Shown here: positions 7,406 through 17,539 of the stretch, in pieces
Numbering within the stretch: the first letter of the stretch is position 1
Layout: every line of letters begins with the position of its first letter
Assembly: GCA_947454355.1 (NCBI GenBank)
Contig: CANGKR010000010.1
Span: 1-33,121 of the forward strand
Direction of reading: 5' to 3'
Length of the DNA: 33,121 nucleotides
Origin: Comamonadaceae bacterium
Lineage (GTDB): Bacteria > Pseudomonadota > Gammaproteobacteria > Burkholderiales > Burkholderiaceae_C
Notes under the pieces: model-generated
Told to the model about the DNA's origin: nothing
Database searches by the model: none
What the model saw: only the letters and a program-made list of their open reading frames with translations
Position numbers and translations under genes: made by a program

Positions 7406-8857
7406 TCAGGCTTGCAAAATCCAGGTGTCTTTGGTGCCGCCGCCTTGGCTACTGTTGACCACCAAGGAGCCCTCTTTCAAGGCCACGCGGGTCAGACCGC
7501 CTGGCACCATTTGCACTGTGCGGCCGCTCAGCACAAAGGGCCGCAGATCAATGTGGCGCGGCGCAATTCCACTGTCCACAAAGGTCGGGCAGCTGGACAA
7601 ACTCAGGGTGGGCTGCGCGATGTAGCCCTCAGGGTTGGCCAGCAGTGCGCCGCGGAAGCGCTCGATTTCATCCTTGGTCGCAGCCGGGCCGACCAGCATG
7701 CCGTAGCCGCCTGCGCCATGCACTTCCTTGACCACCAGGTCTTTCAGATTGGCCAAGGTGTACTGCAAGTCATCGGGCTTGCGGCACTGAAATGTGGGCA
7801 CATTCTTAAGGATCGGCTCCTCGCCCAAGTAAAACTTGATCATGTCGGGCACATAGGGGTAGATTGACTTGTCGTCGGCCACGCCTGTGCCCACCGCGTT
7901 GCAGATCGCCACATGCCCCGCCTTGTAGGCCTCCATCAGGCCTGCGCAGCCCAGCGTCGAGGTGGGTCGGAACACATTCGGGTCCAAAAAGTCGTCGTCC
8001 ACACGGCGGTAGATCACGTCCACCCGCTTGGGGCCGCGCGTGGTGCGCATGTAGACAAACTTGTCTTTGACGAACAGATCTTGGCCTTCGACCAGTTCCA
8101 CACCCATTTGCTGCGCCAAAAAGGCGTGTTCAAAGTAGGCGCTGTTGTACATGCCGGGTGTGAGTACCACCACCGTCGGCTCGGCTGTGGTCGCAGGGCT
8201 GCTGGCACGCAAAGTTTCCAGCAACAGATCGGGGTAATGCGCCACCGGAGCCACGCGGTGCTGGCTGAAGAGGTCTGGAAAGAGCCGCATCATCATCTTG
8301 CGGTCTTCCAGCATGTAGCTCACACCACTGGGGACACGCAGGTTATCTTCGAGTACGTAGTACTCGCCGTTGCCAGCGCTGTCAGGGGCGCGCACGATGT
8401 CGATGCCGCTGATGTGCGAATAAATTTGGTTGGGCACGTCCACCCCCACCATCTCGGGACGGAACTGGGCATTGCCTTCGATTTGCTCGCGGGGGATGAT
8501 GCCCGCCTTCAGGATCTCTTGGTCGTGGTAAACGTCATGGATGAAGCGGTTGAGCGCAGTGACGCGCTGCACCAGACCGGCTTCCATATCGGACCATTCT
8601 TGCGCGGCGATCACGCGGGGGATCAGATCAAAAGGGATCAAACGCTCTGTTCCAGCGCCGTCTTCGTCCTTGTCGCCATAGACGGCAAAGGTGATGCCCA
8701 CGCGTCGAAAAATCATTTCAGCTTCTTCGCGTCGAGCGGCCATCACTTCGGCGCTTTGCTGAGAAAGCCACTGGGCATATGCCTGGTAATGCGCCCGGAC
8801 CGGACCGCCAACGCCCGCCTCGGGCAGTTGTTCATACATTTCGTCAAATTTGCGCAT
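7406..8857 (-). CDS. Circularly permuted ATP-grasp protein (DUF404/DUF407 type)
   Basis: A 483-residue protein of the circularly permuted ATP-grasp family (COG2308-like), predicted to use ATP to activate a carboxylate and form an amide or peptide bond. Typical blocks are VYGDKDEDG, ERLIPFDLIPRVI, VLEDNLRVPSGVSYMLEDR, TPGMYNSAYFEHAFLA, IYRRVDDDFLDP, KEVHGAGGYGM and RHIDLRPFVLSG. The acidic EDN and the DLRPF aspartate are both kept, so it is likely catalytically competent. The start at ATG 8857 is preferred over the GTG at 8875 because AGGAGA lies eight bases upstream and the family starts MRKFDEMYEQL. It lies 81 bases downstream of comEC and directly upstream of the alpha-E gene. The pair resembles a split version of the fusion at 14951. 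Confidence 0.9.
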   Translation of the reverse strand: MRKFDEMYEQLPEAGVGGPVRAHYQAYAQWLSQQSAEVMAARREEAEMIFRRVGITFAVYGDKDEDGAGTERLIPFDLIPRVIAAQEWSDMEAGLVQRVTALNRFIHDVYHDQEILKAGIIPREQIEGNAQFRPEMVGVDVPNQIYSHISGIDIVRAPDSAGNGEYYVLEDNLRVPSGVSYMLEDRKMMMRLFPDLFSQHRVAPVAHYPDLLLETLRASSPATTAEPTVVVLTPGMYNSAYFEHAFLAQQMGVELVEGQDLFVKDKFVYMRTTRGPKRVDVIYRRVDDDFLDPNVFRPTSTLGCAGLMEAYKAGHVAICNAVGTGVADDKSIYPYVPDMIKFYLGEEPILKNVPTFQCRKPDDLQYTLANLKDLVVKEVHGAGGYGMLVGPAATKDEIERFRGALLANPEGYIAQPTLSLSSCPTFVDSGIAPRHIDLRPFVLSGRTVQMVPGGLTRVALKEGSLVVNSSQGGGTKDTWILQA

Positions 8858-8865
8858 TGAACTTT

Positions 8866-8871
8866 TCTCCT
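8866..8871 (-). promoter_or_regulatory. Ribosome binding site deciding the ATP-grasp start
   Basis: AGGAGA on the minus strand lies eight bases before ATG 8857. It favours this start over the in-frame GTG at 8875. Confidence 0.7.
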
Positions 8872-8938
8872 GCACTGTGTTTTAGCAAGATGCGTACCCA
8901 ATCAGAACACATTCCGCCTCGGCTTCTCAGCGAGAACT

Positions 8939-11434
8939 TTAGGGTGCTTTGTGGTGCCAATAGCGATACAGGTCCCGCTCACAATGGACCTGGTCGGGCC
9001 GATCGCTGCGCCAATGCATCGCACCGCAATGCACCGAGTCCAGCAGCTGGATCTGTCGCTGGCGGTAGCGTTCCACCACAACAGAAGCGGGATGGCCGAA
9101 ACGATTACGGTAACCCGCTTGCACCCAAGCCCAGCGCGGGGCAACGGCATCGATGAAGCCATCGGTCGATGAGGTTTTGCTGCCGTGGTGCGGCACCAGC
9201 AGCACATCGGCTTTCAATGCGGGTGCAGCGCGTTGGAGCAAAGCCAGTTCCTGCGGAGCTTCGATGTCCCCTGTCAAAAGCACTGTTTGAGAGCCATTGC
9301 GGATGCGCAGTACACAACTGAGGGCGTTGCTGCGAGCGTGGGGCACATCATCGGTTGCTGCCGGATGCAAGACCTCAAACTGCACACCGTCCCAGGCCCA
9401 GCTTTGGCCGGCCGCGCAGCGCTGAGAGCCCGCAGCCGCCAAGTGCAACGGGTGCTCAGCCTCCAATGAACTCAGCAGGGGCAGATCGTTTTGCTGGGCC
9501 AGCAAGGCGGCTGCGCCGCCAGTGTGGTCGCTGTCGCGGTGACTCAACACCAAGAGGTCCAAGCGCTCATGCCATCGTCGCAGCCATGGCACGATCACCC
9601 GATGGCCCGCGTCGCTGTCGATCGAATAACGCGGTCCCGCGTCATACAACAGGCTGTGCCTGGCCGTGCGCACCCAGACCACATTGCCCTGCCCCACATC
9701 GGGGGCCCAGACCTCAAAATGCCCCATCATGGGGCGCGGCACCTGCCAACCCAGGGCCGGTACCAGCAAAGGAATGCCCAAACAACGCAGCCGCCAAGGC
9801 CAAGGCAGCGCCATCCACAAACCACCCGCCAAAGCCAGCAAGGCCACCCCCATTGGCGGTTGCGCCACTTGCAAGCTGGCACCTGGGACGGCTGCCAACC
9901 ACTGCAACAGTGCTTGCAAGGGCTGCAAGGCCCATACAGCCACTGTCCAAGCTCCAGACCACAATACGCCCAACATGGCCAAGGGCGTGACCACCAAGGT
10001 CACCCAAGGTATGGCCACCAAATTGGCCAATAAACCTACTACCGACATCTGACCAAAGAACAACACAGACAAAGGCGTGAGCGCCCAAGTCACCACCCAC
10101 TGCTCGCGCAGCAGACCCCAGAATCGCCTGAATCCTCCGCTTTGGTGCATACATTCCAACCATGGAGATCCCTTACCAGTAAAACGCACCAAAATAGGGG
10201 CATCACTCATCGGGACCGAGGTGGCCAACAACACCCCCACAGCGACAAAACTCAACCAAAAGCCAGGCTGGTACAAGGCCCAGGGGTCCCAAGTCACCAT
10301 AACGCCCAAAGCGAGCAACCATACCCAGGGCCAAGGCCACATCCGGCCCGTGGCACGCAACAGGCCCACGAGAGCCAGCATCCACACCGTGCGTTGGGCG
10401 GGCAAGCCCCAACCACTGAACAGTGCATAGGCCGTGGCCAACAGCACGCCGCCCACCCAAGCGGCCTGCGGCGCAGGCCAGAGGGCGCACCAGCGCCAAC
10501 CCCACAAGGCTGAGCGGCGCCAGACCGCACCAATGAATGCCGAAGCCAACCAAGCGAACAAAGTCACATGCAAGCCTGAGATGCTCATCAAATGCGCCAC
10601 ACCCGTGGCACGGAACACATCCCAATCGTTGCGCTCTATCGCGCTTTGATCGCCGGTCACCAAAGCGGCCACCACCCCACCCAAGGCGGCATAGTCGCCG
10701 GATGGACCGCCTGAAGAAAAGCGGTCCATGATCGCATCACGTACCGATTGACGGGCCCATTCCACAGGATGGCTATGGGTCTGACCTGTCCGCACAGGCA
10801 AGGGATCCTGGGCGCCCGTGCGCACATACCCAGTGGCTTGCAGGCCTTGCTCCCACAGCCATAATTCGTAATCAAAACCGCCCGGGTTCATATGGCCGTG
10901 CGCTGCTTTCAGGCGCACTCGCCATTGCCAGCGCTCGCCTGCCTGCAAGGGTGGCACCGCTCGAGGGGCTCCTTCCTGCCCCCAGGCCGAGCCGGCATAC
11001 CAAGATAAATACACCTCATGCGGCACCTGTACCTTGCGGCCCTCCAGTTGGGCCGACTCCACGGTAAATCGAAAGCGCAGACCCGATTCGCCGCGCTGGG
11101 GCATGGCCGAGACCACACCCACCACATCCAAACTGCGACCTTCCAGCTCAGGCGGCATGCGCTCTTGAAGGCGCAACTGGGCAAGTCCAGACACCATGGC
11201 AAAGGCCATCCCTGCCGCCCACAGGGCCCAGCCCACCCGCAACAGATACACAGACCAGGATCTTTTGCGCAGTGCGCACAAAACCCAAGCCATGCTCAAT
11301 AAGGCGGCAGTGAACCCGGCCCATGCGGGCACAGGCCAAAGTTCTTGCTGTTGCAATTGCAAGGCCGTGCCGACAATCCAGCCAGGCACGATCACGCGCC
11401 AGGCATGCAATGGGGTAAGGTGTGCATCACTCAT
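8939..11434 (-). CDS. comEC: DNA uptake channel protein ComEC/Rec2
   Basis: An 831-residue inner-membrane protein that carries single-stranded DNA into the cytoplasm during natural transformation. Order of domains: early membrane helices and a DUF4131-like region (about 40-210), the Competence channel domain (about 258-530, including GDQSAIERNDWDVFRATGVAHLMSISGLHV split around position 271), and a metallo-beta-lactamase domain (about 575-810). The last has DVGQGNVVWV, LLYDAGPRYS and the metal motif SHRDSDHTGG (631-640), and is thought to degrade the non-transported strand. Length is normal and no break is visible. AGGGAGAC lies close before the ATG. It is divergent from the transglutaminase operon (120-base gap) and upstream of the ATP-grasp and alpha-E genes. 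No other competence gene is in the window. Confidence 0.95.
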   Translation of the reverse strand: MSDAHLTPLHAWRVIVPGWIVGTALQLQQQELWPVPAWAGFTAALLSMAWVLCALRKRSWSVYLLRVGWALWAAGMAFAMVSGLAQLRLQERMPPELEGRSLDVVGVVSAMPQRGESGLRFRFTVESAQLEGRKVQVPHEVYLSWYAGSAWGQEGAPRAVPPLQAGERWQWRVRLKAAHGHMNPGGFDYELWLWEQGLQATGYVRTGAQDPLPVRTGQTHSHPVEWARQSVRDAIMDRFSSGGPSGDYAALGGVVAALVTGDQSAIERNDWDVFRATGVAHLMSISGLHVTLFAWLASAFIGAVWRRSALWGWRWCALWPAPQAAWVGGVLLATAYALFSGWGLPAQRTVWMLALVGLLRATGRMWPWPWVWLLALGVMVTWDPWALYQPGFWLSFVAVGVLLATSVPMSDAPILVRFTGKGSPWLECMHQSGGFRRFWGLLREQWVVTWALTPLSVLFFGQMSVVGLLANLVAIPWVTLVVTPLAMLGVLWSGAWTVAVWALQPLQALLQWLAAVPGASLQVAQPPMGVALLALAGGLWMALPWPWRLRCLGIPLLVPALGWQVPRPMMGHFEVWAPDVGQGNVVWVRTARHSLLYDAGPRYSIDSDAGHRVIVPWLRRWHERLDLLVLSHRDSDHTGGAAALLAQQNDLPLLSSLEAEHPLHLAAAGSQRCAAGQSWAWDGVQFEVLHPAATDDVPHARSNALSCVLRIRNGSQTVLLTGDIEAPQELALLQRAAPALKADVLLVPHHGSKTSSTDGFIDAVAPRWAWVQAGYRNRFGHPASVVVERYRQRQIQLLDSVHCGAMHWRSDRPDQVHCERDLYRYWHHKAP

Positions 11435-11554
11435 TTGTCTCCCTGATGATCGCGCTCTGGTGTTGGCGCGTCTTTTGCTTTGTTTTTAACTGCCAGTTTA
11501 GAGCGCCCAAGCTGCCCTGTCTAATGCAGCCTCTGTTGTGCCACCCGAGGTCCC

Positions 11555-14500
11555 ATGTCCATTCACGTCGCTCTGCATCACGTCACCCATTACCAATACG
11601 ACCGGCCCATCCAGTTGGGCCCGCAAGTGATCCGACTGCGCCCGGCGCCGCACAGCCGCAGCCGCATCCTGTCCTACAGTCTGACGGTGGAGCCGGGCGA
11701 GCACTTCATCAACTGGCAGCAAGACCCCTTTGCCAATTACCAGGCGCGCTTGGTTTTTCCGAAAAAAACCACCCAATTCAAAGTCACCGTGGATGTGGTC
11801 ACCGAGATGGCGGTGTTCAACCCGTTTGATTTTTTTCTGGAGCCTTCGGCCGAAGAAGTACCTTTCAAGTACAGCGCTGGCGTCAAAGAAGAATTGCAGT
11901 CTTATTTAGACAAAGACAGCAAAACCCCTTTGTTCAAAAAGTATCTGTCCACCCTTGACCGCCAGCGCCAACGCACCATCGATTTTTTGGTGAATATCAA
12001 CCAGCGATTGCACCAGGACATTCGTTACACCATTCGCATGGAGCCAGGGGTTCAAACCCCCGAAGAAACACTCGCGCTGAAAAGCGGCTCCTGCCGCGAC
12101 ACCGCCTGGCTGCTGGTGCAATTGTTTCGGCACATGAACATCGCCGCCCGATTTGTGTCGGGCTACCTGATCCAACTGGCCCCCGATGTGAAGTCGCTGG
12201 ACGGGCCCAGCGGCACTGAGGTGGATTTCACCGACCTGCATGCTTGGTGCGAGGTTTACTTGCCCGGCGCGGGCTGGATCGGCCTGGACCCGACCTCAGG
12301 CTTGCTTGCGGGCGAAGGTCATATTCCCTTGGCTTGCACGCCCCAACCGTCAGCGGCAGCGCCCATCGAAGGCTTGATGGACAAAGCCGAAGTCGAGTTT
12401 TCACACGAAATGAAGGTTACGCGCATCCACGAGTCCCCGCGTGTCACCAAGCCCTACACCGATGAACAGTGGGCGCAAGTCCTGGAGCTGGGTGAACAGG
12501 TCGATGCCCAATTGCAAGCGCAAGACGTGCGTTTGACCATGGGCGGAGAGCCCACCTTTGTCTCCATACAAAACCGTGACGCCCCCGAGTGGAACACCGA
12601 TGCTCTGGGCCCTACCAAACGCGGCCTGGCTACCGAGTTGGTTCACAAACTGCGAGCTGAATACGGGCAAGGCGGCTTTTTGCATTTTGGCCAAGGCAAG
12701 TGGTACCCCGGCGAGCAATTGCCACGATGGGCCTTGAATATTTACTGGCGTGCCGATGGGCAGCCCTGCTGGCAAGACCCTGCATTGTTTGCCGACGAAA
12801 GCGCACCTTCGCAATTACAAGCGGCCGATGCACGACGCTTCATGGACAGATTGTGCGGACATCTGGGCCTGCAGACTGACACCGTACTGGCCGGCCATGA
12901 AGACACCTGGTACTACCTCTGGCGTGAACGCAAATTACCGGTGAACGTCGACCCCTTTGATGCCCGCTTGGACGATGAACTGGAGCGCAATCGCTTGCGC
13001 CGGGTCTTCAGCCAAGGCCTGGCCCAAGAGATCGGTTATGTCCTGCCCTTGCAGACCACCGAATGCCAACAGGGCCAGACCGTTTGGCAAACCGGTCGCT
13101 GGTTTGTGCGCGATGAACGCATGTACCTCATCCCCGGCGACTCCCCCATGGGTTGGCGCTTACCGCTGGACTCACTGCCCTGGACAGCGCCAGGCGATCG
13201 GCAACACACCATCGAGCAAGACCCCTTTGCACCGCGCCAGGCTTTGACCGCTCCCATCATCACCGCGCAATCGCGCACGGGGCCAGCGCGGCCGCACACC
13301 GAGATCCCTACCAAACACAAGTCAGCTACCGACGTGGTGCGCACCGCTTTGTGCGTGGAAGTGCGTGACCCGCGCCGCGCCAACGGGGCCCAAGTAGAAG
13401 CACAGGCTTTGGCAGATGGCGATACGCGCGGCGTGCTGTATGTGTTCATGCCGCCCCTGGCCGATGTGCAGGACTATTTGAATTTGCTCGCTGCTGTGGA
13501 GGCCACGGCCCGTCAATTACAGATGCCCATCGTGCTCGAAGGCTACCCGCCTCCGCGCGACCCGCGCCTGCGGCTCTTGCAGGTCACCCCCGACCCGGGC
13601 GTGATTGAAGTGAACATCCATCCCGCTCACCACTGGCATGAGCTGGTAGCGCACACCGAATTCTTGTACCAAGCCGCTTTCGAGACCCGGTTATCGGCTG
13701 AAAAGTTCATGACCGATGGCCGCCACACTGGCACGGGTGGTGGCAATCACCTGGTCATGGGCGGGGCCACGCCCGCAGACAGTCCTTTCCTGCGTCGGCC
13801 TGAACTTTTGGCCAGTTTGCTGCTGTATTGGCACAACCATCCGTCCTTGAGTTATTTGTTCAGCGGCATGTTCATTGGCCCGACCAGCCAAGCGCCTCGT
13901 GTCGATGAAGCGCGTAACGATCAGGTGTACGAGCTGGAAATCGCCTTGCAAGAAATCATGCGCAATCGGATCGAATATGGTCAGGACATGCCGCCATGGT
14001 TGGTGGACCGCACCTTACGCAATATTCTGGTAGACGTGACTGGGAACACGCACCGCAGTGAGTTTTGCATCGACAAAATGTATTCGCCCGACTCCAGTAC
14101 GGGGCGCTTGGGCCTGCTGGAATTGCGCGCTTTTGAAATGCCACCGCATGCCCGCATGAGTATCGTGCAGCAGTTGCTGTTGCGTGCCTTGGTGGCTCGG
14201 TTCTGGGACACCCCCTACACTGCGCCCGTCACCCGTTGGGGTACCGAGTTGCATGACCGTTTCTTGCTGCCCACCTTTGTGCGGATGGACTTTGACGATG
14301 TTCTCACAGAGTTGGGCGACGCCGGCTTCCATTTCGATCCAGGTTGGTTTGCGCCACACTTTGAGTTCCGCTTTCCGCTGGTGGGTCAGATCACTTCGGA
14401 TGCGGTGCAAGTGACTTTGCGCAACGCTCTGGAGCCCTGGCACGTGATGGGCGAAGAAGGATCAGCTGGCGGCACAGTCCGTTATGTCGATTCCTCACTA

Positions 14501-14929
14501 GAGCGTCTGGAGGTGCATGTCACCGGCCTGAACCCAAGCCGTTACAGCGTCACCGTGAATGGTCGCCCCCTGCCCTTGCAGCCCACGGGTACCGTGGGCG
14601 AATACGTGTCCAGCGTACGCTACAAGGCATGGAATCCGCCTTCTGCACTGCACCCCTCCATTGGTGTGCATGCGCCTCTGACCTTGGACGTGGTGGACAC
14701 CTGGATGAAGCGCTCCTTGGGTGGTTGCCAGTACCATGTGGCCCACCCCGGCGGGCGCAACTATGACACCCTGCCAGTCAATGCCTACGAAGCCGAGAGC
14801 CGCCGACTGGCGCGCTTCTTCCGCATGGGCCACACACCCGGCCCTCTGGCGGTGCGCTCGCCCAACATCGGTCTGGCGGCCAGTGCGGAGTTTCCTTTCA
14901 CATTGGATTTGCGCCGGCAAACCCTTTGA
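11555..14929 (+). CDS. Large transglutaminase-like protein with DUF2126 region
   Basis: A 1124-residue protein. Residues 1-90 match the bacterial transglutaminase N-terminal domain (MSIHVALHHVTHYQYDRPI). The papain-like transglutaminase core follows with C180 in SGSCRDTAW, H229 in DLHAWCEVY and D245 in GLDPTSG, a complete catalytic triad. The long remainder (about 320-1115) is the DUF2126 region, with WNTDALGPTKRGLA, GGGNHLVMGGATPADSPFLR and LLELRAFEMPPHARMS. The core probably makes or breaks amide bonds to glutamine or isopeptide linkages; the DUF2126 function is unknown. GAGG stands six bases before ATG 11555. It begins an operon: the ATP-grasp/alpha-E fusion starts 22 bases after its stop. 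The family usually occurs with these partners, supporting a shared peptide-modifying pathway. Confidence 0.93.
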   Translation: MSIHVALHHVTHYQYDRPIQLGPQVIRLRPAPHSRSRILSYSLTVEPGEHFINWQQDPFANYQARLVFPKKTTQFKVTVDVVTEMAVFNPFDFFLEPSAEEVPFKYSAGVKEELQSYLDKDSKTPLFKKYLSTLDRQRQRTIDFLVNINQRLHQDIRYTIRMEPGVQTPEETLALKSGSCRDTAWLLVQLFRHMNIAARFVSGYLIQLAPDVKSLDGPSGTEVDFTDLHAWCEVYLPGAGWIGLDPTSGLLAGEGHIPLACTPQPSAAAPIEGLMDKAEVEFSHEMKVTRIHESPRVTKPYTDEQWAQVLELGEQVDAQLQAQDVRLTMGGEPTFVSIQNRDAPEWNTDALGPTKRGLATELVHKLRAEYGQGGFLHFGQGKWYPGEQLPRWALNIYWRADGQPCWQDPALFADESAPSQLQAADARRFMDRLCGHLGLQTDTVLAGHEDTWYYLWRERKLPVNVDPFDARLDDELERNRLRRVFSQGLAQEIGYVLPLQTTECQQGQTVWQTGRWFVRDERMYLIPGDSPMGWRLPLDSLPWTAPGDRQHTIEQDPFAPRQALTAPIITAQSRTGPARPHTEIPTKHKSATDVVRTALCVEVRDPRRANGAQVEAQALADGDTRGVLYVFMPPLADVQDYLNLLAAVEATARQLQMPIVLEGYPPPRDPRLRLLQVTPDPGVIEVNIHPAHHWHELVAHTEFLYQAAFETRLSAEKFMTDGRHTGTGGGNHLVMGGATPADSPFLRRPELLASLLLYWHNHPSLSYLFSGMFIGPTSQAPRVDEARNDQVYELEIALQEIMRNRIEYGQDMPPWLVDRTLRNILVDVTGNTHRSEFCIDKMYSPDSSTGRLGLLELRAFEMPPHARMSIVQQLLLRALVARFWDTPYTAPVTRWGTELHDRFLLPTFVRMDFDDVLTELGDAGFHFDPGWFAPHFEFRFPLVGQITSDAVQVTLRNALEPWHVMGEEGSAGGTVRYVDSSLERLEVHVTGLNPSRYSVTVNGRPLPLQPTGTVGEYVSSVRYKAWNPPSALHPSIGVHAPLTLDVVDTWMKRSLGGCQYHVAHPGGRNYDTLPVNAYEAESRRLARFFRMGHTPGPLAVRSPNIGLAASAEFPFTLDLRRQTL

Positions 14930-14950
14930 TGCGGTGACAATAGAGACACT

Positions 14951-17539
14951 TTGGAACCGAATCAAGACTTGCCCATCCCAGCGCCGCGCACACCTTTTGC
15001 ACAAGCCCAAACCGCCCCCGCTGGGCATTGGGACGAATTGCAAGGGGGCGTGCCTGCGGCCGCTGGCACGCCGTCCTTCAGCCCCTTAAGCGCCGCTTGG
15101 TCGGACTTCATGCAGCATCTGCCCGATGTGAGTCCAGCCGCTTTGAATGCCCGCAGGGCTCAGCTGGAGCGGCAGGTCCACGACAACGGCATTTCATACA
15201 ACGTGTATGCCGATGCAGATCGTCCCCAGCGCCCCTGGTCTCTCGACCTGTTCCCCTTGATGGTGGACACCCTGAGTTGGCAGCAAATCGCCACCGGGGT
15301 GCTCCAGCGCATGCGCTTGCTCGAACACATCATGGCTGACACCTATGGCCCTCAAAAGCTGCTACGGGGCGGTCAATTGCCAGCTGCGCTGGTGCAAGGA
15401 CATCCGGGGTATTTGCACGCCATGCAAGGGGTGCCGCCCGTGGGCGGGCAGTACCTCAGTTTGGCGGCTTTTGACCTCGCCCGAGGACCCGATGGCTGCT
15501 GGTGGTTGCTTTCGCAAAGGATGCAAGCGCCTTCAGGCCTGGGCTATTTGCTGGAAAACAGGCAACTGGTGTCCAGGCAATTTCCGCAAGCCTTTGAAGC
15601 CATGCCGGTGCAGCGCTTGGCCGATGTGTACCGCCAATGGATCGATGGCATCAAGCAACGCTCGCCAGCAGGCGCGGATGCACACATCGCCCTGCTCACC
15701 CCGGGGCCCTACAACGAAACCTATTTCGAGCACGCTTACCTCGCCCGTTACTTGGGCTTGACGCTGGTGCAGGGATCGGACTTGACGGTGCGCGACTCGC
15801 GCGTTTTTCTCAAGACCTTGCAAGGACTGCAACCGGTGCACGGTTTGATCAAGCGGGTGGACGATGTGTGGCTGGACCCTTTGGAGTTGCTTGCCGAGTC
15901 GACCTTGGGCGTACCTGGCTTGTTGCAAGCTGTGCGCAGCGGCAATGTGCTGGTGGCCAATGCGCCCGGCTCGGGTTTTCTGGAGAGCAACGCGCTGCTG
16001 GGCTTCATGCCGTCGCTGGCGCAATCGCTGCTCGGTGAAACCTTGCACCTACCCGCTATCCCCAGCTGGTGGTGCGGCGAGCAAGCCGCGATGCAAGATG
16101 TGTTGCCGCGCTTGAGTGAATGCGTGATCAAGCCCACCTACCCTGCATTTTCTGGACGCAGCAACTTCGAGCCAGTCATCGGCGCAAACCTGTCACAGCG
16201 AGAGCGCGACGAATGGTCCGGCCGCATCATGCGGGATGGGCAAGCCCACACTGTGCAAGCATTTTTACCTTTGTCTCACACCCCCACATGGCAAAGCAGT
16301 GAAGGCAGCGGCCAGGTCAGCTCGCGTCCCTTGATCTTGCGAGTCTTTGCCCTGGCCGATGCGCAAGGCGGTTGGCAAGTCCTGCCCGGCGGTCTGGCTC
16401 GCTTGGGCACGCGCGAAGGCATCGCCTCGATGCAGCGCGGCGGTGGCAGTGCCGATGTGTGGGTCTTGGGCCCGGCAGCATCACTGTCGCCAAAATCGCC
16501 CACCCCAGCCACCCAATTGCCGCTGATGGCGCCCCTGGTGGCCAGCCAAGTGCAGCGCCAAAGGCTGGCCACCAGCCGCGCGGCCGAAAACTTGTTCTGG
16601 ATGGGTCGCTACACCGAGCGCTGTGAAAACACCCTGCGCCTGTCGCGCCTGACGCTGGATGTTCTGGGCAGTGAAGACCAAACCTGCGGCCCCTTGGTGG
16701 ACTGGCTCAATCGACTGGCCCTGAGCCAGGGCCTGGTGGCGCCTGGCGTTCCTGCGGCCTTGCAATCGCGCAGGGTGTTCGAGCGCACGCTGGTGGCCGG
16801 CTTGTGGGATACGCAAGTGACAACCGGTGTGGGCTACAACCTCAAGGCCATCCATCTGGCCGCGGCCAATGTGCGTGAGCGTCTTTCACCCGAACACTGG
16901 CGCTTGATCGAGCAGGCTCAAACCGCGTTTTTCCATGCGTCCCCGAAAGCACCCCATGACGCCATCCAGGCGCAGAGGGTGTTAGCGCAAACCAGTCAAT
17001 TGCTGGCCGCCATGACCGGCGCCCAAACCGACCGCATGACCCGCGACGACGGCTGGCGCTTGATGTCGATTGGCCGTCACATCGAGCGACTGGATTTCTT
17101 GTCGCTCGCCATGCAAATGGCCTTGCAAGGTGAGACCCTGCAAACGCAAGCTGGCTTTGATGGTGTGCTGGCCCTGTTTGACAGCACCATCAGTTTCCAT
17201 GCGTTGTACCAGCAAAGTCGAACCGTCAGTGCCCTGCTGGAATTGATCATCGTCAACACAGATAACCCCCGTTCCCTGGCCTGGGTGGCCAACACCTTGC
17301 GCGGACGATTGGCGCGTATGGGCCACTTAGCCGAAGGTCGTACCGAAGAACTGTCGCATCACATTCCCCGCTTGATAGGCAGGGATGTAAACGAACTGTG
17401 TCCCGATGGGCTGCGCACCACAACCGCATTGACCGATCTGCTGTTCGAGTGCCGCCAAGCAGCTCGCCAAACATCAGACCAGTTGAATACCTTGTTTTTC
17501 AGCCACAGCGTTCTGGCAGGCCAGGTTGTGAGTGCGTGA
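14951..17539 (+). CDS. Circularly permuted ATP-grasp / alpha-E fusion protein
   Basis: An 862-residue two-part protein. Residues about 25-515 are a circularly permuted ATP-grasp (HWDEL, ISYNVYADADRPQRPW, APSGLGYLLENR, TPGPYNETYFEHAYLA, LIKRVDDVWLDP). Residues about 538-855 are alpha-E (SRAAENLFWMGRYTERCENT, later DNPRSLAWVANTLRGR). It joins in one chain what the minus-strand genes at 7406-8857 and 6400-7374 make separately. In the ATP-grasp half, the EDN of the free-standing copy reads SQR and the DLRPF aspartate reads ILRVF, so its ATP or metal binding may differ. The start is a TTG at 14951 with only a weak AGAGA before it. The next internal ATG lies beyond the conserved HWDEL block, so TTG is likely right. 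It overlaps the next gene by one base (TGATG). Confidence 0.9.
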   Translation: MEPNQDLPIPAPRTPFAQAQTAPAGHWDELQGGVPAAAGTPSFSPLSAAWSDFMQHLPDVSPAALNARRAQLERQVHDNGISYNVYADADRPQRPWSLDLFPLMVDTLSWQQIATGVLQRMRLLEHIMADTYGPQKLLRGGQLPAALVQGHPGYLHAMQGVPPVGGQYLSLAAFDLARGPDGCWWLLSQRMQAPSGLGYLLENRQLVSRQFPQAFEAMPVQRLADVYRQWIDGIKQRSPAGADAHIALLTPGPYNETYFEHAYLARYLGLTLVQGSDLTVRDSRVFLKTLQGLQPVHGLIKRVDDVWLDPLELLAESTLGVPGLLQAVRSGNVLVANAPGSGFLESNALLGFMPSLAQSLLGETLHLPAIPSWWCGEQAAMQDVLPRLSECVIKPTYPAFSGRSNFEPVIGANLSQRERDEWSGRIMRDGQAHTVQAFLPLSHTPTWQSSEGSGQVSSRPLILRVFALADAQGGWQVLPGGLARLGTREGIASMQRGGGSADVWVLGPAASLSPKSPTPATQLPLMAPLVASQVQRQRLATSRAAENLFWMGRYTERCENTLRLSRLTLDVLGSEDQTCGPLVDWLNRLALSQGLVAPGVPAALQSRRVFERTLVAGLWDTQVTTGVGYNLKAIHLAAANVRERLSPEHWRLIEQAQTAFFHASPKAPHDAIQAQRVLAQTSQLLAAMTGAQTDRMTRDDGWRLMSIGRHIERLDFLSLAMQMALQGETLQTQAGFDGVLALFDSTISFHALYQQSRTVSALLELIIVNTDNPRSLAWVANTLRGRLARMGHLAEGRTEELSHHIPRLIGRDVNELCPDGLRTTTALTDLLFECRQAARQTSDQLNTLFFSHSVLAGQVVSA

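Noticed and set aside
7913-8860. A 315-residue open frame opposite the ATP-grasp gene
   Set aside because: It is a shadow of a conserved gene on the other strand, with no recognisable domain.
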